DNA of 50,897 nt from an uncultured Oceanospirillales bacterium. GTDB taxonomy: Bacteria; Pseudomonadota; Gammaproteobacteria; Pseudomonadales; Endozoicomonadaceae. Numbering within the stretch: the first letter of the stretch is position 1; each line of letters starts with the position of its first letter. Position numbers and translations under genes: made by a program. The notes below the pieces were generated by a model. That model was not told the DNA's origin. It was given only the letters and a program-made list of their open reading frames with translations, and searched no databases. This document shows positions 1 through 7,633 of this stretch, piece by piece. The stretch covers positions 1-50,897 of the forward strand of contig CAMRBW010000009.1 of the NCBI GenBank assembly GCA_947040555.1. Direction: 5' to 3'.

Positions 1-91
1 TAACCACGGGCAGCAGTGAAACGAAGCATCGCCGATGGTAGTGTGGGGTCTCCCCGGCTCTTGTTGAGAGTAGAGTAGGTCATCGCCAGGC
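1..91 (+). rRNA. rrf: 5S ribosomal RNA, 3' part
   Basis: The window opens inside a 5S rRNA gene. The segment from about 23 to 56 matches the conserved 5S core (agtgaaacg...catcgccgatggtagtgtggggtctcccc) and the end (aggtcatcgccaggc, 76-90) is the usual 3' strand of helix I. The 5' part lies outside the window. Between the helix IV strand ending at about 56 and the conserved gtaggtcatcg there are about 11 more bases than in the E. coli or Pseudomonas gene, able to form a small hairpin (ctct/agag). Positions 1-20 also depart from the usual cgaactcag stretch. It is followed by a terminator, as expected for the last gene of an rRNA operon. Confidence 0.85.
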
Positions 92-102
92 ACTTATTAA
101 AG

Positions 103-133
103 AACCCCAATCACGAAAGTGGTTGGGGTTTTT
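103..133 (+). terminator. Rho-independent terminator of the rRNA operon
   Basis: A 12-bp stem (aaccccaatcac / gtggttggggtt, one G-T pair) with a gaaa loop, followed by a T run. It lies 12 bases after the 5S rRNA end. Confidence 0.9.
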
Positions 134-203
134 GCTATTGGCGGTTTTGCTGTATGCTGTTGCCAATATTTCCAGTGCCTCTTTTCCCCTCCTGAGATTC
201 CCC

Positions 204-1562
204 ATGTCTTTTTCTTCCCTGGGATTGAATGATTCCATCGTAAAGGCTCTTGTTGAGCTGAACTACGAAACGCCTACTGCGATCCAGTCTGCTGCGATTC
301 CTGCCATTTTGAATGGTAGAAATGTGGTTGCTATGGCAGAGACTGGTACTGGTAAAACAGCTGGTTTTGTTCTGCCATTGCTGGAACATCTGCACGCTAA
401 CCCCGTTGTTCGTGGTAAGCGGATACGGGCTCTTATTCTTGTGCCAACCCGTGAACTGGCTTTGCAGGTATACGAGAATGTTTGCTTATATAGCAAGCAT
501 CTCGATTTGAGTGCCATGGCCATGTTTGGTGGTGTTGATAGCGAGCCGCAGAAGCAGCAATTAACGACAGGTGTCGACATTGTCGTGGCGACTCCTGGGC
601 GATTGCTCGATATGCTCCATCAGCGTGCACTCTATCTTGATGAGTTGCGGGTTGTGGTATTGGACGAAGCGGATCGTATGCTTGATATGGGTTTTATCGA
701 TGCGATCGACAATATTATGGAACGGATGCCGGCGACGGCTCAGCGTTTGTTATTTTCTGCCACGATCCCCCAGCGTGTTCGCTCGTTGATCAGGGATTCG
801 ATAGATAACGCCTTTGAGATCAATACCAGCAAGAGTGAAGCGAGCAAGCCTGCGATTGATCAGTGGTTGGTGACTGTTGACAAGGATACCAAGTCAGCCC
901 TTCTTAGCCATATGGTTCAGGAATTCCAGTGGAATCAGGCGCTGATTTTTATCCGTACCAAGCATGGTGCTGCCAAGTTGGTTGAGCAGTTGGCCAAGCG
1001 TGGTATTGAGGCGGAATCCTTCCATAGCGGTCGTAGCCAGCCAGTGCGGACGCAGCTGATGGCTGATTTCAAATCCGGTAAGGTTCGCTTTTTGGTCGCA
1101 ACTGGCATCGCTGCCCGTGGTATCGATATTGATGAGTTAACCCGTGTCGTCAATTACGATCTTCCTGATGAAAATGACGACTATATCCATCGTATTGGGC
1201 GTACAGGTCGTGCCGGTGCTATTGGTGAAGCTATCTCCCTGGTCTCTATGGACGACTTCAGGCGTCTATGTAGTATCGAAGGCAAGCTTGGTCATCTGAT
1301 TATCCGTAAGGAAATCGAAGGTTTTGCACCCAAAAAAATTGTACCCGTCTCTATCCTGAGTTATCCGCCGAAGAGTCGCTCCGATAAGCCGCGTTCAACA
1401 AAATCTGACTCTATAAAGAATGACATTGGCCGTAAGTCTGCTGCTAGACCAGGTACTCGTTCTGCCGGCAAACCTGATGCTCGATTGAAGAGTAAGCCGA
1501 ACAATAAATCGAATAGTCAGCCCAATAGAGCACAACGTAGAGCTGCAAAGTTTGGTGCCTGA
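204..1562 (+). CDS. rhlE: DEAD-box ATP-dependent RNA helicase, RhlE type
   Basis: A 452-residue RNA helicase that unwinds short RNA duplexes in the cytoplasm, in this family usually linked to ribosome assembly or RNA decay. All motifs are visible in order: Q motif (FSSLGL..., then TPTAIQ), Walker A AETGTGKT, PTRELALQ, TPGRLLD, DEAD, SAT, ARGIDI and HRIGRTGRAG. After the two RecA-like domains (to about residue 375) comes a Lys/Arg/Ser-rich low-complexity tail, typical of RhlE proteins and likely to bind RNA. The frame is open further upstream to 123, overlapping the rRNA terminator; I chose the ATG at 204 because MSFSSLGL is the family N terminus. No strong ribosome binding site is seen. The paralogue choice (RhlE rather than SrmB or DbpA) rests on overall motif spelling. 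Confidence 0.9.
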   Translation: MSFSSLGLNDSIVKALVELNYETPTAIQSAAIPAILNGRNVVAMAETGTGKTAGFVLPLLEHLHANPVVRGKRIRALILVPTRELALQVYENVCLYSKHLDLSAMAMFGGVDSEPQKQQLTTGVDIVVATPGRLLDMLHQRALYLDELRVVVLDEADRMLDMGFIDAIDNIMERMPATAQRLLFSATIPQRVRSLIRDSIDNAFEINTSKSEASKPAIDQWLVTVDKDTKSALLSHMVQEFQWNQALIFIRTKHGAAKLVEQLAKRGIEAESFHSGRSQPVRTQLMADFKSGKVRFLVATGIAARGIDIDELTRVVNYDLPDENDDYIHRIGRTGRAGAIGEAISLVSMDDFRRLCSIEGKLGHLIIRKEIEGFAPKKIVPVSILSYPPKSRSDKPRSTKSDSIKNDIGRKSAARPGTRSAGKPDARLKSKPNNKSNSQPNRAQRRAAKFGA

Positions 1563-1656
1563 TCTGGATTGAGATAGCCTTGGGGGATCGAGGCTTGTCA
1601 AACAGCCGGAATCCCCAATACATTCCATATTTGTGGAAAATTTTAAGGGAAGAACC

Positions 1657-2100
1657 ATGTCTCAACCAATGCAGATTGTTTGTGGTCGTTGCGGTGCGCC
1701 TAACCGTGTTCCGGCAGAGCGTTTGACTGATGGCCCAATATGCGGCAAGTGTCGTAATAAACTGTTTAACGGCAAGCCTGTTGATTTGAATGCAGGTAGC
1801 TTCAAACGTTTTATCAGCCAGACTGATCTGCCTGTTGTCGTTGATTTCTGGGCACCCTGGTGTGGACCGTGTAAGGCGATGGCTCCGGCTTATGCACAGG
1901 TCGCAGCCGAACTTGAGCCAGAGTGCCTCTTGGCGAAGCTCGATACACAGGCACATCCTCAGCCAGCGGCACCACTGAATATTCGTAGCATTCCTACCAT
2001 GATTTTATTCAAAAACGGCAAGGAGATTGATCGCGTCTCCGGTGCCATGCCTGCCGGGCAACTGAAGCAGTGGATCAAAGGTACTCTACGGAAAGCGTAA
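1657..2100 (+). CDS. trxC: Thioredoxin 2 (zinc-binding thioredoxin)
   Basis: A 147-residue cytoplasmic thiol-disulfide reductase. The N terminus carries two CxxC pairs (CGRC at 9-12, CGKC at 29-32) that bind zinc in TrxC, followed by a thioredoxin fold with the active site WCGPC in the stretch FWAPWCGPCKAMAP. E. coli TrxC is 139 residues. The start at 1657 is supported by the purine-rich aagggaaga just upstream; an in-frame start at 1633 would add eight residues before the conserved zinc module. The gene is alone, convergent with yihD. In known bacteria trxC is an oxidative-stress gene (OxyR regulon in E. coli); no operator is recognised here. Confidence 0.95.
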   Translation: MSQPMQIVCGRCGAPNRVPAERLTDGPICGKCRNKLFNGKPVDLNAGSFKRFISQTDLPVVVDFWAPWCGPCKAMAPAYAQVAAELEPECLLAKLDTQAHPQPAAPLNIRSIPTMILFKNGKEIDRVSGAMPAGQLKQWIKGTLRKA

Positions 2101-2178
2101 ACACCAGGCTGCCCATAACAAGAGCTGATAGATAATAGAATGGTACTAACGGAATCTTGTTTGTTGTTCTGAATAGTA

Positions 2179-2445
2179 TTATTTAATGCCGCGAGCTTTC
2201 AGGAGCGCAGCTTTAAAGTCTGGCACCACATCTTTGGCAATACCGGGAATCATTGCGTTTTTGTCTCTGCCGCGCATCTTCAGATGATAGATCAGGATGT
2301 CGTCACTCAAGGTCGATAAATCGCCTTCATGACCAGCTTCATCAGCCAAAATCTGCAGAAAATCAACCAGATTCAGATGGGCTTCTTTATTCCATTGTGG
2401 GCCAAGAAGTTCAAACAATTCAGCAATTTTATGGCATGTCGACAT
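2179..2445 (-). CDS. yihD: YihD family protein (DUF1040)
   Basis: An 88-residue protein matching E. coli YihD (89 residues) along its full length. The diagnostic stretch DDILIYHLKMRGRDKNAMIP and the end KAALLKARGIK are both conserved. The molecular function of the family is not established. It is predicted to be a small soluble helical protein with no signal peptide or membrane segment. It converges on trxC, and the upstream spacer holds an AT-rich inverted repeat and a hydrolase relic. The start codon context has no clear Shine-Dalgarno sequence. Confidence 0.9.
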   Translation of the reverse strand: MSTCHKIAELFELLGPQWNKEAHLNLVDFLQILADEAGHEGDLSTLSDDILIYHLKMRGRDKNAMIPGIAKDVVPDFKAALLKARGIK

Positions 2446-2482
2446 AGGAGATGCTCAGCAAGATATAAAGACGTGGCAGTAT

Positions 2483-2521
2483 AGCAATAAAATTTTTTCA
2501 TTCTGTAAAAATTTTATTGCT
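2483..2521. repeat. Perfect AT-rich inverted repeat
   Basis: Two 15-base arms, agcaataaaattttt (2483-2497) and its exact reverse complement (2507-2521), separated by 9 bases. It sits upstream of yihD and overlaps the stop codon of the hydrolase relic, so it may be the old terminator of that gene or an operator for yihD. The stem has only three G/C pairs and there is no GC-rich core. Confidence 0.7.
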
Positions 2522-2738
2522 GCTGTCCGAAAGTGTTTGCACTTTCAGCCAAAAAATCTGCAATAACGCGATTAGTTTCCTGATAATGGGTCAGATTAAC
2601 AGCGTGACGCGTTCCATCAATAGTAGAGAGTTGTGCGCTGGGGAGATTTTCGCTGAGAGCCTGTCCGGCAGGAAGATGAGTACTCAGCATTACACTTCCA
2701 TCATATGATTCGGTACATCTATAGTGTTTTCCTGTCTT
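2514..2738 (-). pseudogene. C-terminal relic of an alpha/beta hydrolase
   Basis: Read on the minus strand, an open frame of about 74 codons ends at 2514 with LPAGQALSENLPSAQ... then RHAVNLTHYQETNRVIADFL. This is the tail of an alpha/beta hydrolase: the residue after DGTR is the expected catalytic histidine (GTRHAVN), followed by the last helix. The frame runs into a stop at 2739-2741, and I see no nucleophile elbow (GxSxG), no cap region and no start with a ribosome binding site, so about two thirds of the gene is missing. Interpretation as a decayed gene is inference from this one domain end. Confidence 0.65.
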
Positions 2739-2858
2739 TCATGGTTTAGCGTCTATGGGTGAAGGAAATCCTTTATAAGAGGACTGGAGCTCATCTTTTC
2801 TTTTCCCAGTTCGTGTAAAATATTATTCGATGAGGCTGGCTTGCAGCTGATCGTTTTT

Positions 2859-2898
2859 GTCTGGCGTTTGTCTGGCGTTTGTCTGGCGTTTGTCTGGT
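2859..2898 (+). repeat. 11-bp tandem repeat before birA
   Basis: Three exact copies of gtctggcgttt (2859-2869, 2870-2880, 2881-2891) and a partial fourth (gtctggt). It lies directly upstream of the birA ribosome-binding region. Confidence 0.9.
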
Positions 2899-2919
2899 CT
2901 GGAGTGTGTAAAGCCGTTT

Positions 2920-3879
2920 ATGGAAAAGTTAATAAGCTTGCTTGGTGACGGCTGTTTTCATTCCGGTGAAGAGTTAGGCGCTTCATTGGGAATAAGCAGA
3001 GCCGCTGTCTGGAAAAAAATTCAAGCGTTGGCGGAGCTCGGTCTTGAGTTGGATGCTGTGCGGGGAAAGGGGTACAGGTTGCCATCGACCATTGAAATGC
3101 TTGATAAGAAGGCCATTGAAAAGCACCTTTCTGCGGATGTACGTAAGAACGTGGGAGTAGCGCTGCATCTGACGACGCCGTCAACAAATGATGAAGTGAA
3201 AGCTCAGGTGGGTAACGGAGAGCGGTTGCAGGTTTGTATTGCCGAGCATCAGAGTGCCGGGCGTGGCCGAAGAGGGCGAGTCTGGCAGAGTCCTTTTGGT
3301 GCATCGCTTTATTACTCTCTATTGTGGAGGGTTGATAGTGGTCTTTCGACAATGGATGGGTTAAGTCTGGCTGTTGGGCTAGTTGTAGTGAAGACACTCG
3401 AATCTTTAGGGGTTCAGGGGCTGAGCTTGAAATGGCCAAACGATATCCTGGTGGAAAACAAGAAGCTGGCCGGCGTATTGTTGGAGATCAGTGGTGATCC
3501 AATGGGAACCTGTGAAGTTGTTATTGGTATTGGTATCAATCTGTTTCTGGGGCTTGAGCATAAAAAGAAAATTGATCAACCGGTAACGGACGTTCACACG
3601 GCGGCAGGTCGGTCAGTCGGTAAAAACAAGATTGCCGGACTGTTAACGACCAATCTTGTCGCTATGCTGGATACCTTTCAGCAGCACGGATTTGTTCCAT
3701 TCAAGAATGTCTGGCAAGAGTATGATGCATTCGCTGGGCAGTGGGTGACACTCTCTGCAGGTGAGAATGCTATTACGGGAGTTGCGACCGGAGTGAGCGA
3801 TTCTGGTGCAGTTTTAATCAGGAATGATGCTGGTATTACTGCTTATGCGGGCGGAGAGATCTCTCTGAGGAAACTATGA
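2920..3879 (+). CDS. birA: Biotin operon repressor / biotin-[acetyl-CoA-carboxylase] ligase
   Basis: A 319-residue bifunctional protein (E. coli BirA 321). It makes biotinyl-5'-AMP and attaches biotin to the carrier protein of acetyl-CoA carboxylase; with biotinyl-AMP bound it represses biotin genes. Seen here: an N-terminal winged helix (HSGEELGASLGISRAAVWKKI), the nucleotide/biotin loop GRGRRGRVW, KWPNDIL, and the C-terminal SH3-like domain. The start at 2920 (MEKLISLLGDG) matches the family; the frame is open to 2857 through the tandem repeat, but that stretch reads as repeated low-complexity residues. The stop overlaps coaX by 4 bases (ATGA), so the two are translationally coupled. Confidence 0.95.
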   Translation: MEKLISLLGDGCFHSGEELGASLGISRAAVWKKIQALAELGLELDAVRGKGYRLPSTIEMLDKKAIEKHLSADVRKNVGVALHLTTPSTNDEVKAQVGNGERLQVCIAEHQSAGRGRRGRVWQSPFGASLYYSLLWRVDSGLSTMDGLSLAVGLVVVKTLESLGVQGLSLKWPNDILVENKKLAGVLLEISGDPMGTCEVVIGIGINLFLGLEHKKKIDQPVTDVHTAAGRSVGKNKIAGLLTTNLVAMLDTFQQHGFVPFKNVWQEYDAFAGQWVTLSAGENAITGVATGVSDSGAVLIRNDAGITAYAGGEISLRKL

Positions 3880-4622
3880 GCATACTGGATATTGATGCTG
3901 GCAATACGCGCCTGAAGTGGAGACTTGTTGATCGAGGGGAGAGAGTTGACTGCGGTGTGGTCAATAACGCTCACCCAGATGTTATGGTTGAAGCGCTTTC
4001 GCAGCAGATAAAAGGTACTGTGAGTGTATGCCGGCTGGCATCGGTCAAGGGCGCTGACTTTATTGCCAAACTGTGTGATGCCATCGAGAAAGTATTTGGC
4101 ATCAGGCCAAAACTGCCAATACCGGAAAACGGTACCGGTCATTTGATGGTTACCGGAGTGGAGCCGCGCCGTCTTGGGATGGATCGTTGGCTCGCTATGG
4201 TGGGTGCTGTGCACTTGTATCCTGGTCAGGCGGTCATGGTGATTGATAGTGGTACGGCATTAACATTAGATGTTGTGGGTGAAGATGGCATTTTTCGAGG
4301 CGGTCTGATCTGCCCGGGGCTCAACACCATGTTGAAGGCAATGGTCGATTCAGCCGATCTTCTGGTTATGCCGGATGTGCTGAAATTGCACCGTGGTTTG
4401 GCGTTCGCCAGTGTGCAGGCTGTACAAAATGGTGCACTGACTATGGCGGTTTCGCTGATTGAAAAGGAAGTTGAGCGTTACTCCGGTGAGCTTATAGTTA
4501 TTTTGTGTGGCGGCGATGCACGGTTACTGGCGGAGAACGTGTCTGTACCGGTTAACTTGCATCCAGAGCTAGTCTTTCAAGGGCTGGACATTGCGCTGCC
4601 ACTGCCAGTGACGAAGGATTGA
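3876..4622 (+). CDS. coaX: Type III pantothenate kinase
   Basis: A 248-residue enzyme that phosphorylates pantothenate, the first step of coenzyme A synthesis. The ASKHA fold is shown by the phosphate motif DIDAGNTRLKW at the N terminus, GMDRW near residue 105, VIDSGTALTLD near 125 and GGLICPGL near 146. It is the CoaX type, which unlike CoaA is not feedback inhibited by CoA and needs a monovalent cation (family knowledge). Coupled to birA by a 4-base overlap and followed 8 bases later by the SPOR gene, the same trio as in Pseudomonas. Confidence 0.95.
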   Translation: MSILDIDAGNTRLKWRLVDRGERVDCGVVNNAHPDVMVEALSQQIKGTVSVCRLASVKGADFIAKLCDAIEKVFGIRPKLPIPENGTGHLMVTGVEPRRLGMDRWLAMVGAVHLYPGQAVMVIDSGTALTLDVVGEDGIFRGGLICPGLNTMLKAMVDSADLLVMPDVLKLHRGLAFASVQAVQNGALTMAVSLIEKEVERYSGELIVILCGGDARLLAENVSVPVNLHPELVFQGLDIALPLPVTKD

Positions 4623-4630
4623 GGCTAATA

Positions 4631-5323
4631 ATGGTAAGGTGGGTTCTGGTTCTCCTGTTTGTCTGCAATATTGGTGGTGTTCTTTATAGCTCTTTTTTCC
4701 CGTCCGGGGTCGAGGGGGGAGTGCGAGCGAAGAAGAGCATGCTGACGCATGAAACAATTTTGCTTCTGGATGAAGCCATCGCCAGCAGTGTGGCTGTGAA
4801 ATACGGGAATGGAAAGGATTCTGGTAGCGGGTTTGCTCAGCAATCGCAGTTGTGTACACAGATTGGTGCTTTTCGGACACATGAAATGGCCGAGCAGGTT
4901 CGTCAGCGTCTGATGACTGCGGCGATTGGCAGTGATCTGAAAGAGGTCAAGGTTCTATCTGGTTTGGATTATCTGATTTATATCCCGCCTTTTGGGAGTA
5001 AAAACCAGGCGCTTCGAGCGCTGCGCATGCTGCAGGCGGCTAAGGTGCAAGGCCATGTGATGACAGAGGGTGAGTTGATCAACGGCATATCGCTGGGCCA
5101 GTTCACCAACAGAAAGCAGGCGGAACAGTTATTGGTGTCGCGCATGGCTGATGGCTACGAAGTCGAGCTCAAAGAAGTCAGGAAGTTTCGGAATGACTAC
5201 TGGGTAGAGATCCATAAGGATGATTTGGAGCTGCTGAGCGACAAATTGTGGGAGAATATTCACTCAAAGTATAAGTTTGTCGAAAAAATGGATAATTTAT
5301 GTGACTCGACTGTTGCAAGATGA
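4631..5323 (+). CDS. SPOR domain protein, membrane anchored
   Basis: A 230-residue protein with one N-terminal membrane segment (VRWVLVLLFVCNIGGVLYSS) and a periplasmic C-terminal part with two SPOR-like halves: CTQIGAF...LIYIPPFGSKNQALRALRML and ISLGQFTNRKQAEQLL. SPOR domains bind denuded peptidoglycan glycan at the septum. The frame is open from a TTG at 4619 overlapping the coaX stop; I prefer the ATG at 4631 because gagg lies 6 bases upstream. Third gene of the birA-coaX unit; exact role unknown. Confidence 0.8.
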   Translation: MVRWVLVLLFVCNIGGVLYSSFFPSGVEGGVRAKKSMLTHETILLLDEAIASSVAVKYGNGKDSGSGFAQQSQLCTQIGAFRTHEMAEQVRQRLMTAAIGSDLKEVKVLSGLDYLIYIPPFGSKNQALRALRMLQAAKVQGHVMTEGELINGISLGQFTNRKQAEQLLVSRMADGYEVELKEVRKFRNDYWVEIHKDDLELLSDKLWENIHSKYKFVEKMDNLCDSTVAR

Positions 5324-5438
5324 TCAGAGTTTCAATAGAATCCGCCTCGCGCTGATGAAGCGGATGTCGCAAACGATGGACGGATGGAAGATTACTCTTC
5401 AGGTCGCCCAACTGTTTGAAAAGCTTGAAAAATTAAGC

Positions 5439-5466
5439 TTGACATCGAAAAGCTTCAAGGTAAAAT
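5439..5466 (+). promoter_or_regulatory. Sigma-70 promoter for the tRNA-Tyr-Gly-Thr operon
   Basis: A perfect -35 TTGACA (5439-5444), a 16-base spacer and a -10 TAAAAT (5461-5466), 13 bases before the tRNA-Tyr 5' end. The flanks hold repeated aagctt elements. Confidence 0.8.
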
Positions 5467-5479
5467 TAAGCGCAAATGT

Positions 5480-5563
5480 GGTGGGGTTCCCGAGTGGCCA
5501 AAGGGATCAGACTGTAAATCTGACGCGAAAGCTTCGCTGGTTCGAATCCAGCCCCCACCACCA
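5480..5563 (+). tRNA. tyrU: tRNA-Tyr (GTA)
   Basis: An 84-nt class II tRNA. The acceptor stem GGTGGGG pairs with CCCCACC, the anticodon GTA is at 5514-5516, a long variable arm follows, the T arm is gctgg-ttcgaat-ccagc, and the CCA end is encoded. First gene of the tRNA operon. Confidence 0.97.
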
Positions 5564-5638
5564 CGTTTCAAGAGCTTGTTGTAGGTCTTGAGGGCGATCC
5601 GATTGGATGTCTCGTTAATATCCAGTGTGGGATGCTTT

Positions 5639-5712
<74 letters not shown>

Positions 5713-5720
5713 TATTTAAA

Positions 5721-5796
<76 letters not shown>

Positions 5797-5802
5797 GTTT
5801 TG

Positions 5803-5833
5803 AAGGGGTAGACTGATGTCTGCCCCTTTTTTT
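5803..5833 (+). terminator. Terminator after tRNA-Thr
   Basis: Stem ggggtagac / gtctgcccc (one T-G pair) with loop tgat, then seven T. In E. coli and Pseudomonas this is the point where tufB begins; here transcription stops. Confidence 0.9.
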
Positions 5834-5889
5834 GTTATGTTTTGGTTAATGTTTGATAGTGTTGCTGGGCGGGATGTTAGAGTTTCCAT

Positions 5890-5917
5890 TTGAAATTGCT
5901 TGTAGATCATGTATAGT
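5890..5917 (+). promoter_or_regulatory. Promoter for tRNA-Trp-secE-nusG
   Basis: -35 TTGAAA (5890-5895), 16-base spacer, -10 TATAGT (5912-5917), then a GC-rich acgcgatc typical of stringently controlled stable-RNA promoters. The only sigma-70-like site seen between the tRNA-Thr terminator and tRNA-Trp. Confidence 0.75.
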
Positions 5918-5976
5918 ACGCGATCAAAAGCTAAGCGATTTCTTTGGAATCATAGCTGTTAAGCTTTAAATGCAGT

Positions 5977-6052
5977 AGGCTAGTAGCTCAATTGGTAGAG
6001 CACCGGTCTCCAAAACCGGGGGTTGGGGGTTCGATTCCCTCCTGGCCTGCCA
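5977..6052 (+). tRNA. trpT: tRNA-Trp (CCA)
   Basis: A 76-nt tRNA closely resembling E. coli tRNA-Trp: acceptor AGGCTAG/CTGGCCT, D arm tagctcaattggtagag, anticodon CCA at 6010-6012 in ctccaaa, encoded CCA end. Lies 43 bases upstream of secE, presumably cotranscribed. Confidence 0.97.
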
Positions 6053-6095
6053 GACTCCTTCCCGGACGAATTCCTGATCTGCTGAGAAAATCTGG

Positions 6096-6467
6096 ATGAG
6101 TAGTAAAACGGACGTGGAAAACGTCAGTCGCCAAGATAGCCTTAAGTGGCTGGCTGTGGCGCTTCTCGTTGCCGGTGGAGCATACGGGAATTCTTACTTC
6201 GCTGATGAGTCAATTCTCTATCGGGCGATTGTGTTGGTCATTCTGGCTGTGGTAGCGGTCTATGTCGCGCTGCAGACTGAGAAGGGCCAAATGTTCTGGG
6301 GGTTGCTCAGCGACGCCAAGGCTGAGGTTCGTAAGGTTGTATGGCCTACACGGCAGGAAACTGTGCAAACAACAGTTGTCGTTGTGCTGGTAGTGCTGTT
6401 TATGAGCTTGGTTTTGTGGGGGCTGGATAGCCTGCTAGGCTGGACTGTTAGCAGCTTGATTAGATAA
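6096..6467 (+). CDS. secE: Preprotein translocase subunit SecE
   Basis: A 123-residue inner-membrane protein (E. coli 127) that clamps SecY in the SecYEG protein-export channel. Three hydrophobic segments are visible (around residues 17-35, 40-60 and 93-115). The conserved cytoplasmic hinge is present as LLSDAKAEVRKVVWPTRQET just before the last segment. It is 9 bases upstream of nusG, the universal bacterial pairing. The SD is weak. Confidence 0.95.
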   Translation: MSSKTDVENVSRQDSLKWLAVALLVAGGAYGNSYFADESILYRAIVLVILAVVAVYVALQTEKGQMFWGLLSDAKAEVRKVVWPTRQETVQTTVVVVLVVLFMSLVLWGLDSLLGWTVSSLIR

Positions 6468-6476
6468 GGACAGAAG

Positions 6477-7010
6477 ATGGCTAAACGTTGGTATGTCGTT
6501 CATGCCTATTCCGGGTATGAGAAACAGGTTATGCGCTCTTTGAAAGAGCGGATGAAGCTGTATGGCATGGAAGATAAGTTTGGCGATATTCTTGTTCCTA
6601 CAGAAGAAATTGTAGAAATCAAGAATGGGCAGAAGCGCCGTAGTGAGCGCAAATTCTTCCCGGGTTATGTTCTGGTTCAGATGGAGATGGAAGAAGATTC
6701 CTGGCACCTGATCAAGGATACACCACGCGTTCTTGGTTTTATCGGTGGGACTGCTGACAAGCCGCAGCCGATTACCCAGAAAGAAGCCGACATTATTCTT
6801 CAGCGTGTTCAGGAAGGTGGCGATAAGCCGCGTCCGAAGACGCTGTTCGAGCCAGGTGAAATGGTTCGTGTTATTGATGGCCCCTTCGCCGACTTCAATG
6901 GTGTTGTCGAAGAGGTTAACTACGAGAAGAGCCGCCTGCAGGTGGCAGTAATGATCTTTGGTCGATCCACTCCGGTTGAACTGGAGTTCTCCCAAGTAGA
7001 GAAAGGTTGA
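6477..7010 (+). CDS. nusG: Transcription termination/antitermination factor NusG
   Basis: A 177-residue transcription factor (E. coli 181) that binds the clamp of RNA polymerase through its NGN domain and Rho or ribosomal S10 through its KOW domain. Seen: [16 protein letters not shown] at the start, [10 protein letters not shown], and the KOW motif [17 protein letters not shown] near residue 126. It is the core paralogue of RfaH, which is relevant to the ops element at 50785. Preceded by aaggacaga as ribosome binding site. Confidence 0.97.
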   Translation: MAKRWYVVHAYSGYEKQVMRSLKERMKLYGMEDKFGDILVPTEEIVEIKNGQKRRSERKFFPGYVLVQMEMEEDSWHLIKDTPRVLGFIGGTADKPQPITQKEADIILQRVQEGGDKPRPKTLFEPGEMVRVIDGPFADFNGVVEEVNYEKSRLQVAVMIFGRSTPVELEFSQVEKG

Positions 7011-7056
7011 TTACTCGGCTTATTTGAAACAAGTCGGGCTGGTAGATGGAATTTTG

Positions 7057-7105
7057 AGCCCCGCTCTTTGTGCAATTTTCAAACTGTGCAGTGGCGGGGT
7101 TTTTA
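7057..7105 (+). terminator. Terminator between nusG and rplK
   Basis: ccccgc (7059-7064) pairs with gcgggg (7094-7099), with an inner gtgca/tgtgca pairing, followed by five T. It separates secE-nusG from the rplKA unit. No convincing promoter was picked out between here and rplK at 7201. Confidence 0.75.
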
Positions 7106-7200
7106 ATATAAGTGAAGTCGGGGTTAGACCCTGACTGGGGAGCCGAAAGTCAGTACTTGATGCTGCACTAACGGCGTTTGAACCCTCTATGAGGTAAATC

Positions 7201-7632
7201 ATGGCTAAGAAAGTACAAGCTTACATCAAGCTGCAGGTTGCAGCTGGTAAAGCAAACCCTTCCCCACCTGTCGGTCCCGCACTGGGTCAGCACGGTGTGA
7301 ACATCATGGAATTTTGCAAGGCGTTCAATGCTGCTACTCAGAGCATGGAACCCGGCATGCCGACTCCTGTTGTTATCACTGTTTACAGTGATCGTAGCTT
7401 CACCTTCATCACCAAGACTCCTCCGGCGTCCGTACTGCTGAAGAAAGTGTGCAAGCTGCCTAAAGGTTCCAGCCGTCCAAACACTGAGAAGGTTGGTACT
7501 GTTACTCGTGAACAGCTGCTGGAAGTTGCCAAGATCAAAGAACCTGATCTGACTGCTGCAAGCGAAGAAGCTGCTATTCGTACCATCGCCGGCTCTGCCC
7601 GTGCAATGGGCCTGATCGTGGAGGGTGTGTAA
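7201..7632 (+). CDS. rplK: 50S ribosomal protein L11
   Basis: A 143-residue protein (E. coli 142) at the base of the ribosomal stalk, contacting the GTPase-associated region of 23S rRNA and needed for RelA activation. It has the Pro-rich N-terminal stretch [15 protein letters not shown] and the C-terminal RNA-binding domain ending [14 protein letters not shown]. One base separates its stop from the rplA start. In E. coli L1 represses this pair by binding the rplK leader; the purine-rich leader here (about 7110-7195) could hold such a site, but I cannot define it. Confidence 0.97.
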   Translation: MAKKVQAYIKLQVAAGKANPSPPVGPALGQHGVNIMEFCKAFNAATQSMEPGMPTPVVITVYSDRSFTFITKTPPASVLLKKVCKLPKGSSRPNTEKVGTVTREQLLEVAKIKEPDLTAASEEAAIRTIAGSARAMGLIVEGV

Positions 7633-7633
7633 A

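Noticed and set aside
123..203. Extended N terminus of the RhlE frame with a hydrophobic stretch resembling a signal peptide
   Set aside because: It overlaps the rRNA terminator hairpin and T tract; RhlE is cytoplasmic and the family starts at MSFSSLGL.
5277..5591. A 104-codon frame running through the tRNA-Tyr gene
   Set aside because: It crosses the promoter and the tRNA itself, so it cannot be a real protein gene.
7105..7200. A promoter for rplKA around ttaatataag after the terminator
   Set aside because: The -10-like box has no acceptable -35 at the right distance; not strong enough to list.
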